A stretch of 13,764 nucleotides of DNA from Gammaproteobacteria bacterium. Lineage in GTDB: Bacteria > Gemmatimonadota > Gemmatimonadetes > Longimicrobiales > Gaopeijiaceae. Each line of letters begins with the position of its first letter. The stretch's first letter is position 1. The position numbers and the translations under genes were made by a program. The stretch is from the NCBI GenBank assembly GCA_009843625.1, contig VYDD01000394.1, positions 1 through 13,764 of the forward strand. The letters run 5' to 3'. Shown here piece after piece: positions 7,801 through 13,764 of the stretch. The notes beneath the pieces were generated by a model that had not been told where the DNA came from, made no database searches, and saw only the letters and a program-made list of their open reading frames with translations.

Positions 7801-8016
7801 CGCTGGCCCCGCCGGCTATGGGCGAAGATCGCGAGCCTCGCGGGGTATTCGGCCGGCTCGGACGACCCGCCGACGGAGTCGATGAGCGAGGTCGGAGGGA
7901 TCTACCGGCTTCAGCTGGAGGAGTATCTGAGACGCTGGGCGGAGTTGGCCGCGGACGACATCACCGACTTCAACCGCCTTCTGGCGGAGCGGGGGCTGCC
8001 GCCGATCATCTCCTAG
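4810..8016 (+). CDS. Secreted Asp-box (BNR/VPS10-like) beta-propeller protein
   Basis: The 1068-residue product begins with a signal peptide (MAVIPSARAYTRALILSFLA..., probable cleavage near GLAAQ, residues 27-31), so it is exported. Nine Asp-box motifs (S/T-x-D-x-G-x-x-W) start at residues 82, 136, 187, 245, 305, 535, 601, 656 and 702, and two weaker copies at 351 and 390. Together they imply a large or tandem propeller like those of sortilin/VPS10 and BNR proteins. The propeller closes with TYGRGFWILDDITPLQQL (738-755), typical of this bacterial family. An immunoglobulin-like region follows (about 795-905, with GMNRVMWDLRY), then a mostly helical, charged C-terminus (about 915-1068). Sialidase catalytic residues cannot be claimed; Asp-boxes are structural. 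The ATG at 4810 was chosen because it starts the signal peptide and GGAG (4799-4802) lies 7 nt upstream. Function is unknown; binding or processing of extracellular polymers or peptides is a guess. Confidence 0.9.
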   Translation: MAVIPSARAYTRALILSFLATGFAAGGLAAQLTAPGDLPDDFFADADFRHVGPVGNRVSAVVGEPGNRNVYYLGAASGGVFKSEDGGHTWHPVFDDQPAQSIGALAIAPSDANVVWAGTGESFIRSNVSIGNGVYRSTDAGRTWRHMGLDETGRIGRIVIHPDDPDIVYVAAAGHLYGPQQERGLFRTTDGGESWERVLFSGENSGAIDVVMDPTNPRILFAATWQMQIWTWGRESGGPESGLWTSRDGGDNWTRLEGAGLPRGTMGRIGLAMTAADPDRVYALIETNSNREYEELEEHEGTLWRSDDGGRSWTMVNADHALAQRPLYYSRMSVAPDDPDEVHFMSTLHTRSLDGGVSFEVISGGDNHDMWIDPHDPARMIIGNDQGVRISTNRGRNWYRPLLPIAQMYHVHTDTRVPYNLYGNRQDGPSTGGPSNTLTGGAIPVGAWRSVGGCEVGFAIPDTVTNDVVWSGCFEGILERHQLSTGITRTVSVWPDNPEGWAAADVRYRFQWTFPVHISPHDNNVVYAGSQHVHRTTDGGHSWSVISPDLTLADTTRMQKTGGLTTEDVSPTYASVLFALAESPIEPGTIWAGSNDGLVHVTRDGGDSWVEVARNISGLPEWGTVSNIEPSRYSPAAAYITVDFHQLGGTDPFVYKTEDYGASWRSLAGDIPRSVFSYAHVVREDPVRPGLLYLGTENSLYVSFDDGVTWSSLQGDLPHAPVHWLEIQPHFNDLVVGTYGRGFWILDDITPLQQLSAETVADGVHLFAPRPTWRFLPREARNAQPDDPAAGENPDYGASINFHLGEDLAGPATIEVETMDGAPVRTLSGSFGPGMNRVMWDLRYTASATPRLRTPPLEHSHRGVGQEGWRPPPDGGPVRPLAIPGRYRVRLTAGAEERTAELEILQDPASTASAEDMRAQLALQLELREMSDSTAELINRIEWTRRGLADLEERVRGNPLYAEIAEVGEELALALIELEMELFDLRLTGGSARQDTIRWPRRLWAKIASLAGYSAGSDDPPTESMSEVGGIYRLQLEEYLRRWAELAADDITDFNRLLAERGLPPIIS

Positions 8017-8588
8017 AGGCGCAGGAAGTTCTCCAGCAGCCGCGGGCCCGCGTCGGAGAAGTAGGACTCCGGGTGGAACTGAACCCCCCAGACGGGCATC
8101 GTCCGGTGGCGCATGGCCTGGATTTCGTCGTCCTCGCCGGGGAGATCGGTCCAGGCCACGGGTTCGAGTTCGAAGGGGAGCGCCGCGGGATCCGTGACCA
8201 GGGAGTGATAGCGGGCCACGGTCATCGGCGAGGGAAGCCCCTGGAAGACCCCGCGGCCATTGTGGCGGATGGGTGCGGTCTTGCCGTGCATGACGCGCCG
8301 GGCCCGGACGGTCGCGCCCCCGAACGCCTCGCCGATGGCCTGGTGTCCCAGGCAGACCCCCAGAATCGGTGTGCTCGGACCCAGGGCCCGCACCAGCTTG
8401 GTGCTGATACCCGCTTCCCCGGGCGTGCAGGGTCCGGGAGAGATGACGACGCGTTCGGGAGCTTGCCGCTCGATCTCCTGGACGGTGCGCTCGTCGTTGC
8501 GCACCACCTCGGTTCGGGCACCCAGGGCCTCCAGCATCTGGACCAGGTTCCAGGTGAAGGAGTCGTAGTTGTCGAGAACCAGGATCAT
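8013..8588 (-). CDS. pabA: Aminodeoxychorismate/anthranilate synthase component II (glutamine amidotransferase)
   Basis: This class I glutamine amidotransferase releases ammonia from glutamine for a chorismate-using partner: PabB (4-aminobenzoate, folate) or TrpE (anthranilate, tryptophan). The 191-residue product has the standard length and starts with the signature MILVLDNYDSFTWNLVQ. It contains the oxyanion region VISPGPCTPGEAG (48-60), nucleophile Cys79 in GVCLGHQAIGEAFGG, MHGKTAPI (100-107), RYHSLV (126-131) and the His172/Glu174 pair in VQFHPES. No pabB or trpE is nearby, so the pathway cannot be assigned; such orphan copies often serve both, and trpG would be an equally fair name. The frame is open upstream, but the family start is ATG 8588. 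There is no Shine-Dalgarno before it (CCTCCGCGCCCG), so initiation may be leaderless or unstructured. Its TAG stop shares CTAG with the convergent propeller gene. Confidence 0.95.
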   Translation of the reverse strand: MILVLDNYDSFTWNLVQMLEALGARTEVVRNDERTVQEIERQAPERVVISPGPCTPGEAGISTKLVRALGPSTPILGVCLGHQAIGEAFGGATVRARRVMHGKTAPIRHNGRGVFQGLPSPMTVARYHSLVTDPAALPFELEPVAWTDLPGEDDEIQAMRHRTMPVWGVQFHPESYFSDAGPRLLENFLRL

Positions 8589-8760
8589 CGGGCGCGGAGG
8601 TTCGGTAGGATGAAGTCGGGTGGCGGGGCGCACGCCCGCGATGCACGCATTGTGTCCCGGCGGCTTCCAGGTGCCGGGAATGTGCCGCGCCGGAGGGCAT
8701 TCGCCAAGCCCCGTCTTCCCGCCCCCGGATAACGTCGACTCCTGCCGGAGTGTCGCGCCG

Positions 8761-9789
8761 GTGTACACACGCTGCCTGGTCTGCCAGGCCCCCTTCCCCG
8801 AGAACGACACGCTCGAGCACCTGCCGCGCGGGCGACGCGTGGCCTTCGATGCGGAGCGAGGTCGTCTCTGGATCGTGTGCCTGCGCTGCAAACGATGGTC
8901 GCTGGTGCCGCTGATCGACCGCTGGGAGGCGCTCGAGGAGCTGGAGAAAGTTTCGGTCGACCAGGGGCGCCTGCTGTCCCGCACCGACAACATCGCCCTC
9001 CTCGCCGCCGGTCCGCTCGAGATCGTGCGCGTCGGACGCTGCGAGCGCCGAGAGGAGGCCTGGTGGCGCTACGGGCGCGAACTACGCGCGCGCAGGAAGC
9101 GGTTCAAGCAAGTGTCGCTCGCGGGCACGGCGGTGGGAGCCGCCGCCGTCGGTGGCTGGCTGACCGGCGGCATCGGCCTGTTGGGCGCCTGGGTGCTCTG
9201 GGAGCACGCGCCGCGGTGGACGACCCGGGGCGCCCGCTGGCTGCGCTTCGGCTCGGCGGCGTGGCGGGGCCGCCGCGAGTGCGGCCGCTGCGGATACGTC
9301 ATGCGGGTGCTCTCCTACGACGCACGCGCAGGGCTCATGATCCGTCCCGCCGAGGGCGACGCGCCTCTGGTGGTGTCGCGCGCCTGTCCGGTCTGCAGGG
9401 CGGCCCCGGATGCCGACGAGGGCCTGCGCCTGACGGGCCCGGACGCGGAGCGCACCCTGCGCAGGGTCCTCGCCTACCATCACTTCGAGGGAGCATCCGA
9501 GAGGCGGATCACCTCCGCGACCCGCCTGATCGAGGAAGTCGGGGGCACCGGCGGCCTTTCACGGGTGCTGGTCAAGAAGGGCGCGCGCCTAGGAAGCCTG
9601 CCGCGCACGGGCACCATCGCCCTGGAGATCGCGGCCGGCGAGGACGCCGAGCGGCGGCTTCTGGAGCTCGAGCTGGCCAGCCTTGAGGCGCACTGGAAGC
9701 GGGAAGAGGAACTCGCGGCCATCATCGACGGCGAGCTGACGCCGGTGCCTCTGCTGGAGACGCTGCGCCGGAAGGTCGCCGGGCTGTGA
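8761..9789 (+). CDS. Unrecognised membrane protein with two double-CxxC (zinc-ribbon-like) modules
   Basis: I do not recognise this 342-residue protein. It contains four CxxC pairs: C5/C8 with C40/C43, and C174/C177 with C209/C212. Both modules have the same pattern C-x2-C-x31-C-x2-C, as expected of zinc ribbons. They flank a glycine-rich hydrophobic stretch (about 118-147, SLAGTAVGAAAVGGWLTGGI...) that could be one membrane helix or a hairpin, bordered by basic residues (RARRKRFK before, RWTTRGARWLR after). The C-terminal third (about 225-342) is charged and helical, with heptad-like leucines near 300-320. The start is GTG 8761, with GGAG at 8747-8750 (10 nt spacing), placing the first CxxC right at the N-terminus. 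Upstream frame extension looks non-coding. It is divergent from pabA (172 nt) and converges with nadE (25 nt apart), so context does not suggest a role. Codon use and GC content match its neighbours, which supports a real gene. Confidence 0.75.
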   Translation: MYTRCLVCQAPFPENDTLEHLPRGRRVAFDAERGRLWIVCLRCKRWSLVPLIDRWEALEELEKVSVDQGRLLSRTDNIALLAAGPLEIVRVGRCERREEAWWRYGRELRARRKRFKQVSLAGTAVGAAAVGGWLTGGIGLLGAWVLWEHAPRWTTRGARWLRFGSAAWRGRRECGRCGYVMRVLSYDARAGLMIRPAEGDAPLVVSRACPVCRAAPDADEGLRLTGPDAERTLRRVLAYHHFEGASERRITSATRLIEEVGGTGGLSRVLVKKGARLGSLPRTGTIALEIAAGEDAERRLLELELASLEAHWKREEELAAIIDGELTPVPLLETLRRKVAGL

Positions 9790-9814
9790 GGGGCGCGGCC
9801 CTTGGACCTGATGC

Positions 9815-11614
9815 CTAGTAGTCCACCGGCCTCAGGTACGATTCCCCGATCGCCGTGGACGAAAGCACCGCCACCGTTGGCAGCTCACGCTTCCAGTGGG
9901 TCGCGTTAAGGCGGCTCCAGACGATGTCAACCTGCGATTCGTCGAAGCCCCGCCGCACCAGGTCGGCGGGCGAGTAGCCCCGCAGGAACCAGTGCAGGAT
10001 GGGGTCGGCGTCGTGGTAGGAGATGCCCAGCTCGTCGTGATCGTGGATGCCCTGCACCAGATCGGCGCTGGCCGGCTTCTCGACGATTTCGGAGGGAACG
10101 CCGAGATGGCGCGCGAGCGCCCACACCTGGGTCTTGAACAGGTCGCCGAGCGGGTTGACCGGGGGCGAGTCGTCGGCGTGCCAGGTGTAGTAGCCGAACA
10201 GCCGTTCGCTCTTGTTGCCGGTGCCGAGAGGGAGCGCCCTCAGCAGCGCCGACTGATCGAAGATGGTGAGGGCGCGGAAGCGGGCGGCGAGGTTGCCGCG
10301 GCGGAGCGGGCTTATGTCCGGCTCGTGGCGCGCGATGTAGCCGTCCACCGAAGCCGTGATGTCCAGGGTGCGGCCCACGGCACCGGTCGCCTCCAGCACC
10401 ATCGCCGCGTGCTCCAGGCTCTCCGGTGACGAGGTGGCGTAGGGCAGCCGCAGCCCGGTGACGTTCTCCGGACCGAGCGCGCGCACCGCGAGGCAGAGCG
10501 ACACGGCGGAATCGACGCCTCCCGACACGCCGATCACGACCTTTTCGAAGCCGCGCCGGCGCACGATCTCCTCCCGGATGAACTCCACGAGAGCCCGCTC
10601 GGTGAGCTCGAGGTTGAGGTCGAGCATCGAGGCGTCGCCGGGAATCGGACCGTGGGTCGCGGCGGCCCGGTGGCTCCGCGCCGGAGCCGCGCCGCCGCCC
10701 GACCCGGAATCCCTCGCCGCGGCCGCCGCGTCCCTTCCCCGCCCGCGGCCGGCGCGCGCCAGTGCGTCGCGCAGATTGGGCAGCTGCTGTTCGAGATCGG
10801 AGAGCAACGGCGACTCGAAGCGGTGCCGGTCGATCGCCGCGCGGTCGAGGACGGCGGTCACCACGCCCTCCTCGAACAGGGGAGCGCGCGCCAGGGTGGT
10901 GCCGTCGGGCGCGATCGCGACCGAGCCGCCCGCGAACAGCTTGCCGCCCTCCGAGCCCACCAACTGGCTGACCAGGACGAAGACGCCGTGCTCCATCGCC
11001 GGCCCCTCGAGGATCGGGTCCCAGCGCCGGATGCTGGCGGGACGGTCGCTTCCGGCAAGGAATCCCCGGGCCGGCGAGGCGCTGGACACCAGGATGACTT
11101 CGGCGCCGTCGAGGGCCAGCACGGCCGGGGTCAGCGAGTGCCAGATGTCTTCGCAGATCAGCATCCCCATGCGGCCCAGGGGCGTGTCGAAGGCGCGCAC
11201 TTCGCGCCCCGGCTTCACGAAACGGGCCTCATCGAAGAGCCCGTAGGTGGGCAGGAACATCTTGCGGTGGACGTGCAGGGGCAGGTAGCGGCCGCCGCTC
11301 GCGGAGAAATAGGCGACGCTGTTGTAGATCCGGCGGCGATGCCGCTCGTAGAAGCCGACGACCAGGTCCGGCGCCCCATCCGGTGCCCGGCCCAGCATGT
11401 CCGCCACTTCGTCCGCGCCGAAGGCGAGTTCCGCGACCGCCCCCTGCAGGAAATACCCGGTCAGGCAGGTCTCCGGAAAGACGAGGAGGTCGTGGTCGCT
11501 CCCGGCTTCGGCCACGAGCGAACCGATGCTGTCGAGATTCGCGCGCACGTCTCCCTTGCGCGGCTTCAGCTGGACCAGTCCCGCAACGAGCGGGGACGAA
11601 TGACTCGGGCTCAT
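9815..11614 (-). CDS. nadE: Glutamine-dependent NAD+ synthetase NadE (nitrilase domain plus synthetase domain)
   Basis: NadE amidates nicotinic acid adenine dinucleotide to NAD+ with ATP, the last step of NAD synthesis, drawing ammonia from glutamine. The 599-residue product has an N-terminal nitrilase/amidase domain (about 8-285) with the catalytic triad Glu48 (VFPETCLTGY), Lys118 (HRKMFLP) and Cys154 (MLICEDIWH). An Ala/Gly/Arg-rich linker (287-328) leads to the NAD synthetase domain (about 331-599), which has the PP-loop SGGVDSA (364-370), LPLGTGNKSERLFGYYT (461-477), NPLGDLFKTQVW (487-498) and KPASADL (513-519). The ATG at 11614 is placed just before the domain; the open frame extends upstream to 11842 but that part is not conserved-looking. 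No clear Shine-Dalgarno precedes it (GACGTGCCGCTC). It is divergent from the S41 protease gene and converges with the double-CxxC gene. Having both domains means it should not need free ammonia. Confidence 0.97.
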   Translation of the reverse strand: MSPSHSSPLVAGLVQLKPRKGDVRANLDSIGSLVAEAGSDHDLLVFPETCLTGYFLQGAVAELAFGADEVADMLGRAPDGAPDLVVGFYERHRRRIYNSVAYFSASGGRYLPLHVHRKMFLPTYGLFDEARFVKPGREVRAFDTPLGRMGMLICEDIWHSLTPAVLALDGAEVILVSSASPARGFLAGSDRPASIRRWDPILEGPAMEHGVFVLVSQLVGSEGGKLFAGGSVAIAPDGTTLARAPLFEEGVVTAVLDRAAIDRHRFESPLLSDLEQQLPNLRDALARAGRGRGRDAAAAARDSGSGGGAAPARSHRAAATHGPIPGDASMLDLNLELTERALVEFIREEIVRRRGFEKVVIGVSGGVDSAVSLCLAVRALGPENVTGLRLPYATSSPESLEHAAMVLEATGAVGRTLDITASVDGYIARHEPDISPLRRGNLAARFRALTIFDQSALLRALPLGTGNKSERLFGYYTWHADDSPPVNPLGDLFKTQVWALARHLGVPSEIVEKPASADLVQGIHDHDELGISYHDADPILHWFLRGYSPADLVRRGFDESQVDIVWSRLNATHWKRELPTVAVLSSTAIGESYLRPVDY

Positions 11615-11681
11615 GAGCGGCACGTCGTCAGGGCGGTGGGTTCCGTTCGCGGTGCGGCAAGCGGGATGCCTCCCGACAAGG

Positions 11682-11687
11682 TATGAT
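11682..11687 (+). promoter_or_regulatory. Possible -10 box in the nadE/S41 protease divergent region
   Basis: TATGAT lies in the 236-nt gap between the nadE and S41 starts and matches the -10 consensus at five of six positions. No good -35 is present at 16-19 bp (the 17-bp position reads AAGCGG). The reverse strand also reads ATATCAT, so direction is uncertain. If used on the plus strand it would give the protease mRNA a leader of roughly 155 nt. Confidence 0.2.
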
Positions 11688-11850
11688 ATCCGTGCGGTCC
11701 GCCAAACGCCGCGACGGTTGCCGGGTGGTCCATCCGATTGCACGATAACTGGTCGCGTGACGCCAATGGGGTTTGAACCGGCTCCGGGAACGAGTCCGTG
11801 ACCTCCGGGGTCTACCCTGCAGCCATCGACATCTCCTCCCACGAGTCGCC

Positions 11851-13647
11851 ATGAGCCGCACGAGATTCATCCTTGCAGCGTTCCTGCTCTTTCTGCCGGT
11901 CCGGGCCTCGGACCTCGCGGGTCAGGATACGGGATCGACCGGCCAGCCCGATGCGGAAGCGTCGGCAACGCTGGACGGCCAGCACTTCCTGCGCGCCTTC
12001 GAGGTCATCAAGCGCTACAGCTGGAGCACTCCCTCGGACTCGACGCTCTGGAGGGGAGCTCTCGACGGGTTGCTGGGGGCGGCGGCCCTGCTGGAGCGGC
12101 GCGCCGACGCGGCCGACTCGATCGCGGATTCGGATCCGATCCCTCCGGAGACGGAAGTCCCGTCGAGCCGGGGCACGGTGGACGACCAGCGGTTCCTCAG
12201 CAACTTCGACAGCATCCGCCGGTCCGGTCTGGACGAACCCTACGATCCGATGTTGTGGAGCGGCGCGGTCGGGGGGCTGATCACGGCTTTGAACGACCCC
12301 TATGGCCAGGTGCTCAGCCCGCGCCGGGTGGACGCATTTCAGGAAGCCACCACCGGCAACTACGCGGGCATCGGGGTAGCGATCCAGTTGCTGAACGACC
12401 AGATCACGGTCACCGCGGTCTTCCGCGGGTTTCCGGCGGAGCGGGTGGGAATCCAGGTGGGCGACGTGATCGTGGGCGTGGACGGCGAGAGCGCCGCAGA
12501 GTGGACTACCGGCGAAGCCTCGCAGCGCATTCGCGGCACCCCCGGCACCAGGGTCACCGTGTCGGTCGAGCGCGACGGGTTTTCCGCTCCCATTCCCCAC
12601 GAGATCGAACGCGACAACATTCACGTCTCGTCGGTCCATGCCGGATACGTGGAAGAGGGCATAGGCTACATCGAGCTGGACCGGGTGGCTCGCGGTTCCA
12701 CCGCGGAGATGGACTCCGCCTTCGCTCTGCTCGCGGACGCCAGCGGGATCATACTGGATCTGCGCCGCAATCCGGGGGGCTACCTGGACGAATCCCTCAC
12801 CCTGACCGACCTCTTCCTCGACCGCGGCAAGCGCGTGGTCAGCACCCGCGGCCGCAACCCGCGCCGCGGGCCCGGCGAGCACGAGGATGCGGCGTACACC
12901 CGGGACGGGGCGAGCCTCGGAGACAAGCCGCTGGTGGTGCTGGTCGACGGCTTTACCGCCTCGGCCGGGGAGATCCTTTCCGGAGCCCTGCAGGACCACG
13001 ACCGCGCGCTGGTGTTGGGCGAGCGCACCTTCGGAAAGGGGGTGGTGCAGTCCGTCGTACCGCTCCCGGAGGGCTGGCAGCTGCAGCTGACCACCGGGGA
13101 GTGGTACACTCCGCTGGGCCGGTCGCTGCACCGTCAGCGGGACGCACACGGGACGCCGCTGCCCGAGGACTCCACCGCCTTTCCGGTCTTCACCACCGAG
13201 GCGGGGCGCGAACTGAGGGGTGGCGGCGGGGTCTTCCCGGATCTGGAGATTGACGGCGACACGCTGCTGGCCGTCGAGCGCCAGCTTCTGGAGGAAGCCG
13301 CGGCTGCCGAATTCCCCCTCGGGCTGAGGCTGGCCGAAATCGGGTTCGATCGCGCGCAGGCCGTCGGCAATGACGGCGCCGAGGCGACGATCACCGAGGA
13401 GAGCCTCGACGCGTTCATCGCCGAGTTGCGCGATGCGGGTGTCCCCGACGCCACCCTCGACGATCCGGCGGCCCGGCGCTACCTGCTCTGGCGGCTCGAG
13501 ATCAACCTGTCTCAACGCATGGCAGACGACGGGCGCCTGTTGCGGTTCCGCATCCAGCGCGATCCTGTCCTGGCCGAAGCGGTCCGGCTCCTGCGCGAGG
13601 CGGACGACCAGGCGGAACTCTTCAGGCTCACGGGCAGCGGAAGCTAG
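11851..13647 (+). CDS. Secreted S41-family (C-terminal processing) peptidase with PDZ domain
   Basis: The 598-residue product belongs to the Ctp/tail-specific protease family, serine peptidases with a Ser/Lys dyad acting in the periplasm. A signal peptide (residues 1-24, hydrophobic core ILAAFLLFLPV) precedes an N-terminal helical module present twice (41-77 and 110-146). A PDZ domain follows (about 168-255, NYAGIGVAIQLL and FPAERVGIQVGDVIVGVDG), then the S41 catalytic core (about 258-430) with GYIELDRV, LDLRRNPGGYLDE (302-314), catalytic Ser371 in DGFTASAGEIL and Lys396 in GERTFGKGVVQ. The C-terminal ~130 residues are charged and helical. At 598 residues it is longer than usual CtpA (~400-450), through the extra N-terminal copy and the C-terminal tail. 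The start is ATG 11851, where the signal peptide begins; only a weak GAG lies upstream. The substrate is unknown; processing of envelope proteins is usual for the family. Confidence 0.93.
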   Translation: MSRTRFILAAFLLFLPVRASDLAGQDTGSTGQPDAEASATLDGQHFLRAFEVIKRYSWSTPSDSTLWRGALDGLLGAAALLERRADAADSIADSDPIPPETEVPSSRGTVDDQRFLSNFDSIRRSGLDEPYDPMLWSGAVGGLITALNDPYGQVLSPRRVDAFQEATTGNYAGIGVAIQLLNDQITVTAVFRGFPAERVGIQVGDVIVGVDGESAAEWTTGEASQRIRGTPGTRVTVSVERDGFSAPIPHEIERDNIHVSSVHAGYVEEGIGYIELDRVARGSTAEMDSAFALLADASGIILDLRRNPGGYLDESLTLTDLFLDRGKRVVSTRGRNPRRGPGEHEDAAYTRDGASLGDKPLVVLVDGFTASAGEILSGALQDHDRALVLGERTFGKGVVQSVVPLPEGWQLQLTTGEWYTPLGRSLHRQRDAHGTPLPEDSTAFPVFTTEAGRELRGGGGVFPDLEIDGDTLLAVERQLLEEAAAAEFPLGLRLAEIGFDRAQAVGNDGAEATITEESLDAFIAELRDAGVPDATLDDPAARRYLLWRLEINLSQRMADDGRLLRFRIQRDPVLAEAVRLLREADDQAELFRLTGSGS

Positions 13648-13664
13648 CGGGCTTCGCCTCCGCT

Positions 13665-13693
13665 CGGCGTCTCCGCCGGGGCCCTCCGCCGGG
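13665..13693 (+). repeat. Short hairpin and direct repeat downstream of the S41 peptidase gene
   Basis: CGGCG-TCTC-CGCCG (13665-13678) forms a small stem-loop just after the stop. CTCCGCCGGG is repeated directly at 13671-13680 and 13684-13693 with a 3-nt spacer. There is no T-tract, so it is not a standard intrinsic terminator, although it lies in the 60-nt gap between two converging reading frames where one would be expected. Confidence 0.3.
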
Positions 13694-13707
13694 CTCGCTC
13701 TGACGAG

Positions 13708-13764
13708 TCATCCCCTGGGGTGGTGGGTCCGGTGCATCTCGTGCACGTATTCCCGGTCCACGTG
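13708..13764 (-). CDS. Possible C-terminal end of a gene extending past the window
   Basis: On the minus strand 18 codons stay open from the right edge to a TGA at 13710-13708 and read HVDREYVHEMHRTHHPRG. The charged, His-rich composition looks more like a protein tail than the opposite strand's reading, and convergent packing matches the rest of the window. No family can be recognised from so little, and a chance open frame cannot be excluded. Confidence 0.3.
   Translation of the reverse strand, partial: HVDREYVHEMHRTHHPRG

Noticed and set aside
8589..8993. N-terminal extension of the PabA/TrpG frame
   Set aside because: The family starts at MILVLDNYDSF; the extra 135 codons show no domain and overlap the divergent gene.
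11615..11842. N-terminal extension of nadE
   Set aside because: The 76 extra residues show no conserved features, and the nitrilase domain starts normally after ATG 11614.

Overview
The window is GC-rich DNA, dense with genes and with almost no spacing between them. It most likely comes from a Gram-negative bacterium of the phylum Gemmatimonadota or a close relative. That placement is an inference. It rests on the Kdo (LPS inner core) genes, a Bacteroidota/Gemmatimonadota-style 6-bladed beta-propeller lipoprotein with a GREGEGPGEF motif, a secreted 1068-residue Asp-box propeller protein of a kind common in that phylum, and strong GC bias. I saw no tRNA, rRNA, CRISPR array, insertion sequence or phage gene.

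Layout. (1) Positions 1-3163, minus strand: a compact kdsB-pyrG-kdsA cluster. kdsB and pyrG overlap by ATGA; pyrG and kdsA are 12 nt apart, with the kdsA Shine-Dalgarno starting on the pyrG stop codon. The logic is metabolic: KdsA makes Kdo-8-phosphate, PyrG makes CTP, and KdsB uses CTP to make CMP-Kdo. kdsA runs off the left edge, where the sequence looks corrupted (poly-G, and conserved codons changed to G/C). (2) Positions 3164-3394: kdsB upstream region with overlapping dyads and a separate hairpin. (3) Positions 3395-8016: a divergent pair of exported beta-propeller proteins, a lipoprotein on minus and a large Asp-box protein on plus. They share an AT-rich intergenic region with a perfect GTTGA-ATAA-TCAAC palindrome. 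(4) Positions 8013-9789: a class I glutamine amidotransferase (PabA/TrpG), convergent with the propeller gene through one shared CTAG that supplies both stops, then a divergent gene for an unrecognised membrane protein with two identically spaced double-CxxC modules. (5) Positions 9815-13647: glutamine-dependent NAD+ synthetase (minus), divergent from a secreted S41-family protease whose N-terminal module is duplicated. (6) Positions 13708-13764: probable C-terminal end of another minus-strand gene.

Most of the window is housekeeping metabolism (LPS precursor, CTP, folate or tryptophan, NAD) mixed with envelope or secreted proteins. I found no clear multi-gene system that is new. The best leads are the repeated double-CxxC membrane protein (8761-9789), the S41 protease with a precise 69-residue N-terminal duplication, the paired propeller genes with their palindromic shared promoter region, and the dyad cluster upstream of kdsB.
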